Shown here piece after piece: positions 10,301-18,499 of a stretch of 64,000 bases of DNA. Numbering within the stretch: the first letter of the stretch is position 1; each line of letters opens with the position of its first letter. This stretch comes from Zavarzinella sp. (GTDB lineage Bacteria > Planctomycetota > Planctomycetia > Gemmatales > Gemmataceae), in contig JAWKTI010000001.1 of assembly GCA_041399155.1 (NCBI GenBank), positions 2,108,001 to 2,172,000 of the forward strand, written 5' to 3'. The notes below the pieces were generated by a model. It did not search any database. It worked only from the letters and a program-made list of their open reading frames with translations, and was not told the DNA's origin. The position numbers were made by a program, and so were the translations under genes.

Positions 10301-12548
10301 GCGGTTGGTATCTGCCAACTTTACCACTGGGAACGTGCTGGAAGGGTTCACCAGCAGCACAGGAACAATTGGTTCTGCTACTGGCCCATTCGAAGGTGCA
10401 GCATCCCCAGATGCAAATCTGGATGTAGACAGTGATGACAATGGCCAGATTTCCGGCAACCTGTTGGCAGGTGGATTCATTACCAGTGGGCCAATTACAT
10501 TGACCTCAGGTGGGGAGCCGACCGATGGTACCAATCCAGGCGACACCAATACAACGCTCGATTTTGGTGTGTATCGCAACTTCAGCCTCGGTAGTACGGT
10601 CTTTCTTGATACAAACGATAACGGCCTGCAAGACGTTGGGGAAACAGGCGTTCCAGGTGTTGTTGTGCGTCTTTTGGATGCTACGGCGACCACTGAAATC
10701 CTGCAAACCACCACCAATGCAAATGGCGATTATCTGTTTGACCACCTTCCTGCTGGTGAATACGTTGTGGAATTGGCAGCAGCGAATTTCAATACAGGTG
10801 GGGTATTATTTGGTTTTGATTCCAGCACTGGTGGTGTGGGTTCACCATTTGAAGGTGCCAACACGCCTGATCCTGATCTGATTCTCACCGATGGCGATGA
10901 CAATGGCACCACCATTGGAACGTTAGGCAGTGGCGGTTCGATTCAATCGTTGCCAGTAACACTGGGACCAACTGCCAACGCACCCACTGGGGAAGTGGGT
11001 GGGCTGCCTGCTGCAGCGCCTGATAATCAAAGTAACCAGACTGTCGATTTTGGTGTGGTGGGCACCCCAGGTTCGAGTATCGCAGGTCGCATTTTCCTCG
11101 ATTACAACAACAATGGTGTGTTTGATACGGTGGATGTGGGAATCCAGAATGCCGAAGTAGTTTTGACTGGCGGCAATTTAACGGGTCCGATTACCGCCAC
11201 TTCGGATGTCGATGGAAATTACATCTTCGACAATCTGCAGGCAGGAACGTATACGCTGGTGCAAACACAGCCAGCCACTCCTGCGAATGTAGATGGCTTA
11301 ACCATTGCCGGATCTTCAGGCGGCACGGTCACACCGAATCAGATCGCTGGTATTACATTACCTGTATTTACGGATGCAATTGGCTATACCTTTGCAGAGA
11401 TTCCTCTGACAACATTGTCCGGAACGGTTTTCCTGGATGATGACAATGACGGCATTTTGAACGGTACAGATACAGGAATTGCAAATGTGATCGTGTCGCT
11501 CGTGGGCACATCGGTATCTGGCACCACAGTAAATCTGCAGGCAACTACCGACGCCACTGGAACCTACACGTTTACCAACGTGTTACCAGGTATTTACACA
11601 CTTACAGAGACCCAGCCAGTAGGATTCCTGGATGGGATCGATACCAATGGTACCCCCGCAGCAGCTACTGTGACTAATGACTCGTTAGCGGGAATCGATT
11701 TACGCACCATTAACACACCAGCAACGGGCTTCAACTTTGCAGAAATTGCACCCGGTAGCCTCTCTGGAACGGTATTTGTCGATGAAAACACCGATGGGGT
11801 TCTGACGACTGGCGAAACTGGCATTCCTGGGGTGTCTCTGCAACTGACAGGCACCGATGATCTGGGTGCGGTTGATCTGAGCACTGTCACTGATGCCAAC
11901 GGCGAGTATTCCTTCACAGACCTGCGACCTGGCACTTACACAATTACTCAGGTGCAACCGCCATTCTTCGCAGATGGACAGGAAACCGTGGGCAGTCTAA
12001 GTGGGTTGAATACCACTAACGATGTGATTTCATCGATCACCCTGCCAATCGGTGGGGCAGGTACTGGCTACAATTTTGGTGAAGTTGCGGTGCCAAATGT
12101 GGCAATCATCCAGACTTTCAGCCAATCCAGCTTCCGTCGTGGGCAAAACTTTACGATTCGTTACCAGGTAACAAATAATTCCACTCAAATCGCCAGCAAC
12201 GGAACGGTTCAGTTGAATCTCGGTGGGCTGACCTTCAATTCCATTGTAAGTTCCAGCAATGGGTTATTTGATCCCACTGGGGCAATCTGGGATCTCGATG
12301 ACCTGGCACCAGGTGAATCAGCCGTGTTGGAATTATCTGTGTTTATCCCGTTTGAAGGTGTTTACACCCCCACCGCGACGGTCAGTGGCGTAACGGATGA
12401 ACTGAACCTGACTGATAACACAGCATCGGCAACAATTATTGCGGCAGGTGATCCCCCACCTGTGGCACCAACTGGCCCGGTGATTACCAGTGCCAGCCAG
12501 GCTTCGATGTTTACCTTCCTATCATCCAGTTTACGAAATCGACGGTAA
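7371..12548 (+). CDS. Giant surface protein with eight SdrD-B-like repeats
   Basis: About 1725 residues. The N-terminus has no classical signal peptide. Instead it carries LALDLLENREVPSVSG, the planctomycete tag that precedes many exported giant proteins. An SdrD-B-like module (~35-105) is followed by a ~500-residue domain with propeller-like phrases (DISDDGRTLYTVNLATRELIEIP) and Gly/Thr-rich loops. Seven further SdrD-B-like modules run from about residue 640 to 1570, each with a DxNxDGxxD-type calcium loop and an ending like GTYTLTETQP. A CARDB/DUF11-like domain (~1580-1690) follows, and the protein ends SSLRNRR. The SdrD-B family makes Ca-rigidified stalks in surface proteins; adhesion or an S-layer-like role is inferred. 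The ATG at 7371 has AGGCGG upstream. The gene stands alone and is convergent with the next one. Confidence 0.85.
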   Translation: MNWFSQKATTHTKIDKTIRLALDLLENREVPSVSGTVFRDYNLNGAIDANEPGVSGVVITAFDSTGAAIETATTNAAGQYLLNTNLSDVRLSFAALPAFVRASRANNAAGSTIQFVDASTNPTNVNLGVNNVAQVVQGTPTLVVNSYVYDSARTGGAHIAQPVLQEIAYGANGSPVTTTDLATASQIGSTWGLSYQKSSDSVYASSFQKRHAGFGPNAAGTASTTGAVYRIARGSGNAVSVLIDLNNIPAGMIPAGSVAADFATGADPHPTTAEVDGGDWYHDTNSYDAVGKIALGDMDISDDGRTLYTVNLATRELIEIPINLDGSLDTTRTLRRTAIPLINPTGSGITSFNANDLRPFAIGVRDGAVFVGVTYTAQTSGVAADLRAFVYAFNPATGTFASYNQATSTFTADPLAPVVNLDLTYTRGTIDSGPPAAPGNWRAWSGTFAAQPGSDPIFVTNPQPWLTDIDFDNNAMILGLRDRYGDQGGYFTGNTDSNALDDTFVFIGGGDILRATPNGTGGWGSESNGTAGTVTTGGAGNGQGPGGGEFYFQDSFTTVSQEISTGGLAQVPGFPTVALTGINPVSAFSGGVFTFSNIDGTRISGGQIYLSDISTQANPPKFGNANGVGDLEAIIAPLNTRQIGNRVFDDLDGDGIQDANEPGIAGVVVQLFNGATLQNTVTTNAIGEYYFDDLPPNTALEVRIDTTQTALGGRNLSPTGAGTEDQLDSDATLTGTTAIAAVTTPVDGIVDHSIDFGFSPAGPTLTLGDLVFLDNNSNGIFDAGDAGVENVQVVLIDALTTNALATTTTAAGGLYQFANLAPGSYQVQLPAVNFLTGGALENFTSAPPIVANPDLDVDNDNNGVVSGTLGEAGGLVQSGTIFLTADGEPNTDGDADANTNLTLDFGFVPVPPPVPLTLGNQVWDDTNNDGLFNNAETGIQGVVLELLNSGGTPIGTATTDANGEYLFTNLSPGTYTVRLVSANFTTGNVLEGFTSSTGTIGSATGPFEGAASPDANLDVDSDDNGQISGNLLAGGFITSGPITLTSGGEPTDGTNPGDTNTTLDFGVYRNFSLGSTVFLDTNDNGLQDVGETGVPGVVVRLLDATATTEILQTTTNANGDYLFDHLPAGEYVVELAAANFNTGGVLFGFDSSTGGVGSPFEGANTPDPDLILTDGDDNGTTIGTLGSGGSIQSLPVTLGPTANAPTGEVGGLPAAAPDNQSNQTVDFGVVGTPGSSIAGRIFLDYNNNGVFDTVDVGIQNAEVVLTGGNLTGPITATSDVDGNYIFDNLQAGTYTLVQTQPATPANVDGLTIAGSSGGTVTPNQIAGITLPVFTDAIGYTFAEIPLTTLSGTVFLDDDNDGILNGTDTGIANVIVSLVGTSVSGTTVNLQATTDATGTYTFTNVLPGIYTLTETQPVGFLDGIDTNGTPAAATVTNDSLAGIDLRTINTPATGFNFAEIAPGSLSGTVFVDENTDGVLTTGETGIPGVSLQLTGTDDLGAVDLSTVTDANGEYSFTDLRPGTYTITQVQPPFFADGQETVGSLSGLNTTNDVISSITLPIGGAGTGYNFGEVAVPNVAIIQTFSQSSFRRGQNFTIRYQVTNNSTQIASNGTVQLNLGGLTFNSIVSSSNGLFDPTGAIWDLDDLAPGESAVLELSVFIPFEGVYTPTATVSGVTDELNLTDNTASATIIAAGDPPPVAPTGPVITSASQASMFTFLSSSLRNRR

Positions 12549-12556
12549 GTTCTTAT

Positions 12557-13555
12557 TCAGTCTACAGTTAGCACGATTTTTCCCGTCAACGTGCCCGCCC
12601 CTTGCAGGGTATTTTCTTCCTGCAGGCGGTGGGCTGCCTGACATTCTGACAGTGGCATGACTTTGCCAATCAATGGTTTCAATTTGCCTGATGACAACCA
12701 CTCATTAATATCAACAGCACATTTCTGCTGCTCTTCAGGTGGGAACTGAAACATGGCAAAGCCATACAATGTCAAACATTTCACATAAAAGGGCCCGTGC
12801 GGGAAAGGCGGCTTTGCAGTGCGGCCTGCCATGGCAATCATTCTGCCCCGCAGGCGCATGGAACTCACCATTTTCTCATAATCTGGTTCTCGTAATGTTT
12901 CATACCAGATGTGCAACCCCTGTTGCTGGGTAAAGTCCTGAATTGCTGCCCCGATGTCCTCGGTGCGGTAATTTATCGTGCGGGTGGCCCCAAGTTCTTT
13001 TGCCAGTGCTTCTTTCTCTTCATTGCCGCAAGTGCAGGCCACATAAGCATTTCGGCATTTCGCCATCTGTACAACCATCGCACCAACGCCACCGGTGCCA
13101 CCGTTGACAAATACGTACTCTCCCGCCTGCACATTCGCCAGATACACCAGGCCCAGGTGGGCAGTTATTCCCACCAACGCTGTTGCAGCTGCCACCTCAT
13201 CCGAAACACCATCTGGAATGGCGTACAAATACGCTTCGTTGACAGCGGCATATTCCGCAAAGGTGCCTTGCCTTCCCAACAGGCCCTGATTGGAGCCCCA
13301 GACGCGGTCGCCAGGCTGGAACTTCTGGCATCCTGGTCCAACGGCTTCAACCACACCGGCAAGATCGCATCCAGGGATCGTTGGCTCCGGACGGGCCATC
13401 GGAACAGCCCCACTACGGATGTAAGTATCTATTGGATTGACACTTACGGCCTTTACCCGAACCAATACTTCACCTTGGCCCGGAGTGGGTGTGGGCAGTT
13501 CGCCCCACGTCAGTACTTCCGGTCCACCCACTTGGGTGTAAAAAACTGCTTTCAT
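12557..13555 (-). CDS. Zinc-independent MDR-family NADPH:quinone oxidoreductase-like enzyme
   Basis: 332 residues, the normal length for the quinone-oxidoreductase branch of medium-chain dehydrogenases/reductases. The N-terminal GroES-like domain includes PGCDLAGVVEAVG. The nucleotide-binding Rossmann motif is GGTGGVGAMVVQMAK near residue 155, and the C-terminus (GAGTLTGKIVLTVD) is typical of the family. The catalytic-zinc ligands of alcohol dehydrogenases are not apparent, so NADPH-dependent reduction of quinones or enones is the likely reaction; the substrate is unknown. The ATG at 13555 is well placed. It is convergent with the surface-protein gene (8 bases between stops), and its own upstream neighbour on the same strand is unrelated. 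Confidence 0.85.
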   Translation of the reverse strand: MKAVFYTQVGGPEVLTWGELPTPTPGQGEVLVRVKAVSVNPIDTYIRSGAVPMARPEPTIPGCDLAGVVEAVGPGCQKFQPGDRVWGSNQGLLGRQGTFAEYAAVNEAYLYAIPDGVSDEVAAATALVGITAHLGLVYLANVQAGEYVFVNGGTGGVGAMVVQMAKCRNAYVACTCGNEEKEALAKELGATRTINYRTEDIGAAIQDFTQQQGLHIWYETLREPDYEKMVSSMRLRGRMIAMAGRTAKPPFPHGPFYVKCLTLYGFAMFQFPPEEQQKCAVDINEWLSSGKLKPLIGKVMPLSECQAAHRLQEENTLQGAGTLTGKIVLTVD

Positions 13556-13650
13556 GGACTTCCCCTGTCTTTGTTCGTGAATATGCTACGCATCTTGATT
13601 CGAAAATCAGCCACGATTTCGTTTCTCGGCTGATCTGCAAAGATCACCTT

Positions 13651-15048
13651 TCATTTTCCGTTTCTTGTCACTTGGGCCGTCTTGATGCGTGGATCGTTCA
13701 AGTCAAGTCGATAAAGCACCTGGTTATAATCATACCTTGGGGTCGGTCGTGGTTTATTGGCGAATTGTTGCGTATAGGTGCCTTCAAAATAGAGATATTG
13801 ACCGTGAGATAGTTCAGCATGTACGCGGGGGTTGTAAAACGTGTAGTTCTGGTGGGAGAGAATCTTAACTGCATTTCCCCAAGGGCCAAACGGCGATTCT
13901 GCTTCCGCATACCACAATTCACCAAATGCCGATGGCCTCCCAAACTTTTCCATAAAAACAGTTACCCAACACTCGCGGTGGGGGTTCCAGGCAATCGAGC
14001 CGCTGTGTGGGATCACTTTCATTTCTTTTTCATCTTTCAGTGACTTCGGTACCTCGATTTGCTCCCACGTTGCAGGGGTGCTCCAATCTGCAAAGGTGGC
14101 TTTGCACCGCATTGTGGGCAGCGGATTGCCAAACAAAATCCATTTCTGTTTCTTTTCATCCTGCCAGTACACCACATGTCCTTCCAGCACTTTTGGTGGC
14201 GGTTCTTTGGTTCGATGTTTATTCCATAACACCTGATGCGGTGTAAACTCTTCTTTCAGTTCATCCCACACGCACTGTCCATATTCATAAACATCCAGAA
14301 AGTTTTCAATCTTGGTATAGGTGGCAACCAGTTTTTCTTTTCCATCGGAATCTGCAATCACCGTTATCCCGGTTATCCACGTGGGGCCTTTGCCAGGCAT
14401 CGGTGCGACACCTTTCACTTTTTTCTCAGAACTTTGAAAGTATTGGTACTTCGGCTGCAAAGGTCGTTTCAGATCCCAGTGAGGTTCGGTCATGGCTGCA
14501 GAACTATGAAAAATTCCTAATGGATAATGCCTTAGCGTGGTATCGCCCCACAGCCAGAAGAGTTTTTTCTGGTAACGCACCATTTGTACGCTGTCGCACC
14601 CCACAATCTGGTGGGGATTGGCTTCTGTAACGTGTTGCCATTTCGAAGATTCCGCAAGCAATCCCCCACCTGTTAGACGGCCGATTCGTTCTGAAATGCT
14701 GGTTCGTGAAATTTCGATCTGCAGCTCCTGGTCTAATTTTGGTGTGGTGCGAAAGCCCCGCATGCCAAACCCATCTGCTTTGATCTCGTAGCCAGGGCTG
14801 CTCACTGTGAACCAGGTTTCTTTACCCAGCAAATCTGGTTGGTCGATTGCCACCACACCCGCATTATCGGTCACAAACAATTGCTCGTCGGTAGTTGTCA
14901 GATGTACCAGGCAAACGGGTTGTTTGTTTGCCACATCCACCACAGTTATTTTGAAAGGCTTCGCGAAACTGGTGCTGCCAAGCATCAAACATAACGCAAA
15001 ACAAAGGTGAACAATAATTAATTGTTGTTTCACAGTTCTTTTCTTCAT
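13651..15048 (-). CDS. Secreted beta-propeller-like protein (DUF4185/GH43-like)
   Basis: 465 residues with a signal peptide (residues 1-29, ending TSFA). Residues ~32-115 form a small beta domain with a carboxypeptidase-regulatory-like look (ITVVDVANKQPVCLVHLTT). The rest (~140-450) has the repeated strand pattern of a five-bladed propeller, with KKLFWLWGDTT, WILFGNPL and FYNPRVHAEL. The WGDTT and 'FYNPR...' motifs recall DUF4185 and glycosidase-clan propellers, but I cannot identify catalytic acids with certainty. It is divergent from the DUF1080 gene at 15188, with 139 bases between them. A role in polysaccharide handling is inferred only. Confidence 0.65.
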   Translation of the reverse strand: MKKRTVKQQLIIVHLCFALCLMLGSTSFAKPFKITVVDVANKQPVCLVHLTTTDEQLFVTDNAGVVAIDQPDLLGKETWFTVSSPGYEIKADGFGMRGFRTTPKLDQELQIEISRTSISERIGRLTGGGLLAESSKWQHVTEANPHQIVGCDSVQMVRYQKKLFWLWGDTTLRHYPLGIFHSSAAMTEPHWDLKRPLQPKYQYFQSSEKKVKGVAPMPGKGPTWITGITVIADSDGKEKLVATYTKIENFLDVYEYGQCVWDELKEEFTPHQVLWNKHRTKEPPPKVLEGHVVYWQDEKKQKWILFGNPLPTMRCKATFADWSTPATWEQIEVPKSLKDEKEMKVIPHSGSIAWNPHRECWVTVFMEKFGRPSAFGELWYAEAESPFGPWGNAVKILSHQNYTFYNPRVHAELSHGQYLYFEGTYTQQFANKPRPTPRYDYNQVLYRLDLNDPRIKTAQVTRNGK

Positions 15049-15187
15049 TTCGAAATCATTTCACCGCCATTCTATGGCATGTCAATTGAATTTTGTGATG
15101 TGCCAACAAGTTCAACAATGAGAATTTCTTTACTTTTGTACTCCCCTGTGGGATAGTAAACACCTATCAATCGAGTGAGTTCACACC

Positions 15188-15997
15188 ATGAAAAATAGTC
15201 CGCTTGCCGCAGTTCTGTTGATCTTTTTCACCTCATTTTCCATAGCTGCAGATCCGCAATCCCCCACCAAAAAGATCAACTTGCTGAATGCGAAAGACCA
15301 TGGCGGCTTGAGCACCTGGTTGCGTGGTTCTGAGACCAAAGACCCGAAAGGCGTGTTCCAGATCCGCGATGGCCAGTTGCACGTTTCCGGTGATGGCTTT
15401 GGTTACATCGCCACCAAAGAACAGTGGGCAAACTATCGCCTGAACCTGGAATACCGTTGGGGCAAAAAGACCGATGGTGGCAAGTATGTGCGTAATTCTG
15501 GCTTACTGCTGCATTGTGCCACCAAAGATGGTGGGGCAGGTGGTACCTGGCCTGCGTGCATCGAATGCCAATTAGCCCAGGGATGTGTGGGCGATCTGAT
15601 CATCATTCGTGGCAAAGATCACCTCGATCAACCAGTTCCTGTCTCATTCACAACCACGACAAGCACCGATCCTTCTGGCAGAAGACACCGATGGGATCCG
15701 AACGGTAAGATGCAGCAATTCCCACCAGCACGTGGGCAATTATGGTGGAATAACCACGATTGGGATTTCAAAGAGTTGCTGGATACAAATGGAAAAAACG
15801 ATGTCGAAAGCAAAAAAGATGACTGGACTCGACTGGAATGTATTTCAGACAAAGACACGATTTCCATTTCGGTGAACGGTCATCAAGTGAATCAGGTTTC
15901 CAAAGTATTCCCCACCGCGGGGCGAATTGCAGTTCAGTGTGAAGGCTTTGAACTTTTCGTCCGTACGTGGGAAATCATGCCGCTGAGCGCAAAATAA
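15188..15997 (+). CDS. Secreted DUF1080 (3-keto-disaccharide hydrolase-type) protein
   Basis: 269 residues with a signal peptide (residues 1-20, ending SIAAD). The body is one DUF1080 jelly-roll: LSTWLRG, then DGQLHVSGDGFGYIATKEQWANYRL, the paired strand YRWGKKTDGGKYVRNSGLLLH, then IECQLAQGCVGDLIIIRG, ending with VQCEGFELFVRTWEI. This family is expanded in planctomycetes, where some members hydrolyse 3-keto-glycosides and others bind sugars. Activity here is unproven. Two further DUF1080-type genes lie at 52886 and 53734. It is followed by the promoter of the BlaI-type operon. Confidence 0.85.
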   Translation: MKNSPLAAVLLIFFTSFSIAADPQSPTKKINLLNAKDHGGLSTWLRGSETKDPKGVFQIRDGQLHVSGDGFGYIATKEQWANYRLNLEYRWGKKTDGGKYVRNSGLLLHCATKDGGAGGTWPACIECQLAQGCVGDLIIIRGKDHLDQPVPVSFTTTTSTDPSGRRHRWDPNGKMQQFPPARGQLWWNNHDWDFKELLDTNGKNDVESKKDDWTRLECISDKDTISISVNGHQVNQVSKVFPTAGRIAVQCEGFELFVRTWEIMPLSAK

Positions 15998-16029
15998 ACC
16001 AACTTGTTACAAAGTGTTGACATTTCCTC

Positions 16030-16058
16030 TTGCATCACAAGACAGAATGTCTTATGAT
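16030..16058 (+). promoter_or_regulatory. Promoter of the blaI-M56 operon
   Basis: A -35 box TTGCAT (16030-16035) and a -10 box TATGAT (16053-16058) are separated by exactly 17 bases. This predicts a transcription start near 16065. One operator palindrome lies in the spacer and the other covers the predicted start, so repressor binding would block RNA polymerase directly. The match is by eye; no start site is known. Confidence 0.6.
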
Positions 16059-16075
16059 CTAAGACAGAATGTCTT
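16039..16075 (+). promoter_or_regulatory. Tandem BlaI-type operators
   Basis: AAGACAGAATGTCTT occurs twice without mismatch, at 16039-16053 and 16061-16075, 22 bases apart centre to centre (two helical turns). Each copy is a palindrome AGACA-N3-TGTCT. The ACA...TGT core resembles the operators bound by the BlaI/MecI/CopY family, and the next gene encodes such a protein. Autoregulation of the operon is inferred. Confidence 0.7.
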
Positions 16076-16087
16076 ATGGATATATTG

Positions 16088-16489
16088 ATGGCACGTTCTC
16101 CGAAAGATGTTACGAACAGTGAACTTGCAGTGCTACAGGTGCTTTGGAATCGTGCACCGGCAACCCTGCGACAGATTGTGGATGAGTTAGCTACTGATTC
16201 TCAGCCGATGCAAGCCAGCACGGTGTTAAAATTGCTGGAACGACTGGAAGCGAAAGGCTGGGTGGTGCGGGATAAATCGTCCTCAGTACAGTTTTTTTCC
16301 CCCACAGCAGAAAAGGACCAATTGATCGGCCAACGCCTGCAGGGAATTGCGGAGCAATTGTGCGAAGGTTCGGTAGCACCGCTGTTGAGCCAACTCGTTA
16401 AGGGACAACAACTTACAGAAACAGACCGCAAGATGTTGCGAGATCTGATTCAGGAACTTGATGGCCATCAGCCAGGTGAAACACCATGA
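16088..16489 (+). CDS. BlaI/MecI/CopY-family transcriptional repressor
   Basis: About 133 residues, the normal size for a BlaI-type winged-helix repressor. MARSPKDVTNSELAVLQVLW is the standard opening of the family, followed by the recognition helix and wing (ASTVLKLLERLEAKGWVVRD) and a C-terminal dimerisation helix region. The protein would bind the two palindromes just upstream and be inactivated by proteolysis through the M56 membrane peptidase encoded next (genes overlap by ATGA at 16486). An in-frame ATG at 16076 directly abuts the second operator and lacks a Shine-Dalgarno sequence. The ATG at 16088 has GGA seven bases upstream and is preferred, but either is possible. Confidence 0.9.
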   Translation: MARSPKDVTNSELAVLQVLWNRAPATLRQIVDELATDSQPMQASTVLKLLERLEAKGWVVRDKSSSVQFFSPTAEKDQLIGQRLQGIAEQLCEGSVAPLLSQLVKGQQLTETDRKMLRDLIQELDGHQPGETP

Positions 16490-18231
16490 TTGACACAATC
16501 CTGGACACCACCTTGAATCATGCAATCAGCACCAGCGTGCTGATCGTGGTGGTAATGTTGGTCAATTTATGCATCCGCCACCCGGGAATCCGTTACGCAC
16601 TGTGGTTCGTGGTACTGTTGAAGTTTATCACCCCACCGATCTGGCAGATTACAGTGGGAAGCAGCAGAATCATGGGGGAAGTTTCGCCACCTGAACAGGT
16701 GGTGCCGCAGTATGCAATTCCCGAAGTGATTTCCAGTACTGTTCCCACCAGCACAGAACCTGCGGAATTTTTCGATTGGCAAGAAGATTGGGAGGAACTT
16801 GAAACTATACCAGCAGATGCTACTGCCAGTGAACCGAAAATTGCTCATTTAGTACCAGAGATCGCGCCAAATCAAGTGGAACGCGCCATAAAGATGAGTG
16901 ATTCCTCATGGTCGGCTTCGTGGGCTGGGGCAAAGAAAATTCTGCTGGTTGTCTGGGGATTAGGTAGCCTGGCACTGATCTGGCAGGTGTTTATCCGTCG
17001 TCGAAAAATGAATCTCATGCTGAAAATGTCAGGTGAAGCGTCAGGATTTGTACAGCAAATTGCCGCAAGTGTGGCACAGCAATTAAAACTGAAGCATTTG
17101 CCGAAAATTATATTAGCACCTGGTAATATAACACCTGCATTATATTCCCCCAGCCCACGTGGGAAGGATTGTGCGTTGTTATTGCCAATGCAATTGGTGC
17201 AAACTCTTCCTGTAGAACAACTTAAGGTAATTATTGCCCACGAATTGGTGCATTTTCAGCGAAAAGACTACATGGTTCGCTGGCTGGAACTGTGCGTGCA
17301 AACAATGTTCTGGTGGCACCCTTTGCTGGTTTTGGTTCGCACACACTTACGTCAGAATGAGGAAGCAATTTGCGATTTGCAGGTTGTTCATATTTTTGGC
17401 TGCCGCACAGTGTATGCCACGGCAATTTTGGAATCCGCATCATTCGCTGGGAATGGTGGGCTGTCACACTCCATGGTTAGTGGTTTTGGGACAGTCAGTA
17501 ATCTCAGAAGGAGAATAAAGATGGTGATGAAAGGGAATTGGAAAGGAAAAATGTCCCGCTGGACATTTGCAACAATTTGTACAGTAGGACTGATTGGATT
17601 CAGTTCCAATCTGCAGCTTGCAGGCGATGAACCTGGTAAAAAAGGTGATCGTCCTGCACCTCGCGAGGGAGATCGACCTGGAAACCCTGATCGCCCGCGT
17701 GACGGGGATCGACCTAATCCAGAACGTCCCAGAGACGGTGATCGGCCTAACCCGGAACGCCCACGCGATGGCGATCGACCTAATCCAGAACGTCCCAGAG
17801 ACGGTGATCGGCCTAACCCAGAACGCCCACGCGATGGGGAGAAGCCTGGGCCCGATTTGAACCTGTCACCAGTTCAATTGCAAAAATTGCGTGCCGAACT
17901 GGAAGCCGCACGTGCAAGAGCTGCTGAAGCGATGGCTCAAGTGCGTGAAATTGAAAGTTTGTTAATGCGTGCACAAGGTTTACCTCCACGAGGAGAACGG
18001 CCTCGTGAAGGAGACCGGCCTGGCAATTTGGAACGTCCACGAGACGGTGATCGACCAAACCCAGAACGCCCACGTGAGGGAGATCGTCCCGGAATTGGCA
18101 ATTTGCGTGTGCCTAACCCGCCAATTGCAGACTTGCAACGACAGATGGAAGAAATGCGTCGAAGCATGGAAGAGATGCGGAGAATGATGGAAGAATTTCG
18201 CCGTGGCGTACGCCCACCGGAAAAGAAATAG
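16486..18231 (+). CDS. M56 (BlaR1/MecR1-type) membrane metallopeptidase with Arg/Asp/Pro repeat tail
   Basis: 581 residues. TM helices are at about 15-32, 37-55, 150-168 and 359-375. The zinc motif HELVH is at residues 252-256, with a likely third ligand Glu in NEEAICD (~292-293), the M56 signature. In BlaR1 such a protein cleaves the partner repressor after a periplasmic sensor domain binds beta-lactam. Here there is no penicillin-binding sensor. After the last TM come 11-residue repeats (DRPNPERPRDG, ~residues 387-455), a coiled coil (~460-497), more repeats, and a second Met/Glu/Arg-rich coiled coil ending VRPPEKK. The signal is therefore unknown. Translation is coupled to the repressor gene. 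Confidence 0.88.
   Translation: MIDTILDTTLNHAISTSVLIVVVMLVNLCIRHPGIRYALWFVVLLKFITPPIWQITVGSSRIMGEVSPPEQVVPQYAIPEVISSTVPTSTEPAEFFDWQEDWEELETIPADATASEPKIAHLVPEIAPNQVERAIKMSDSSWSASWAGAKKILLVVWGLGSLALIWQVFIRRRKMNLMLKMSGEASGFVQQIAASVAQQLKLKHLPKIILAPGNITPALYSPSPRGKDCALLLPMQLVQTLPVEQLKVIIAHELVHFQRKDYMVRWLELCVQTMFWWHPLLVLVRTHLRQNEEAICDLQVVHIFGCRTVYATAILESASFAGNGGLSHSMVSGFGTVSNLRRRIKMVMKGNWKGKMSRWTFATICTVGLIGFSSNLQLAGDEPGKKGDRPAPREGDRPGNPDRPRDGDRPNPERPRDGDRPNPERPRDGDRPNPERPRDGDRPNPERPRDGEKPGPDLNLSPVQLQKLRAELEAARARAAEAMAQVREIESLLMRAQGLPPRGERPREGDRPGNLERPRDGDRPNPERPREGDRPGIGNLRVPNPPIADLQRQMEEMRRSMEEMRRMMEEFRRGVRPPEKK
17707..17838 (+). repeat. 66-bp tandem repeat inside the M56 gene
   Basis: A unit starting GATCGACCTAATCC at 17707 recurs at 17773 with only one or two differences across 66 bases. 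Each unit encodes two copies of DRPNPERPRDG. Less regular copies of the same 33-base module continue on both sides (about 17680-17706 and 18000-18090). Such repeats change copy number by slippage, so tail length may vary between strains. Confidence 0.8.
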
Positions 18232-18447
18232 CAGATTTTCAGCTTCTTTGGAATGAAACTTATCCCCCTTCGCTGTATTGCCTGTTCTTCCACACCTAGC
18301 CAAACTGACTAATTCTTAATAATTTCTGAAGGTTTGCACAATTTACGTGGTTTAGGAATTGTTTCGAGTGTACCGATTATTCATTTTGTGCCGAATTGTG
18401 TAATGATGCACCTTCTTCTGGTCGATTTAAGGAAAGATAATTATTGC

Positions 18448-18475
18448 CTGCTTTTCTTGATGATGAAAAAAGCAG
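18448..18475 (+). other. Inverted repeat in the leader of the BBP7 gene
   Basis: CTGCTTTT (18448-18455) and AAAAGCAG (18468-18475) form an 8-bp stem with a 12-base loop, ending 24 bases before the ATG at 18500. It could be an mRNA 5' stem or an operator. Its position just before the gene argues against a terminator for the M56 gene, whose stop is 216 bases upstream. Confidence 0.35.
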
Positions 18476-18499
18476 CATGCGGACAATGGAGTGGGAGTT

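Noticed and set aside
16017..16022. TTGACA as the -35 box of the blaI operon
   Set aside because: The distance to TATGAT is 30 bases and no other -10 box fits; TTGCAT at 16030 gives the 17-base spacing.
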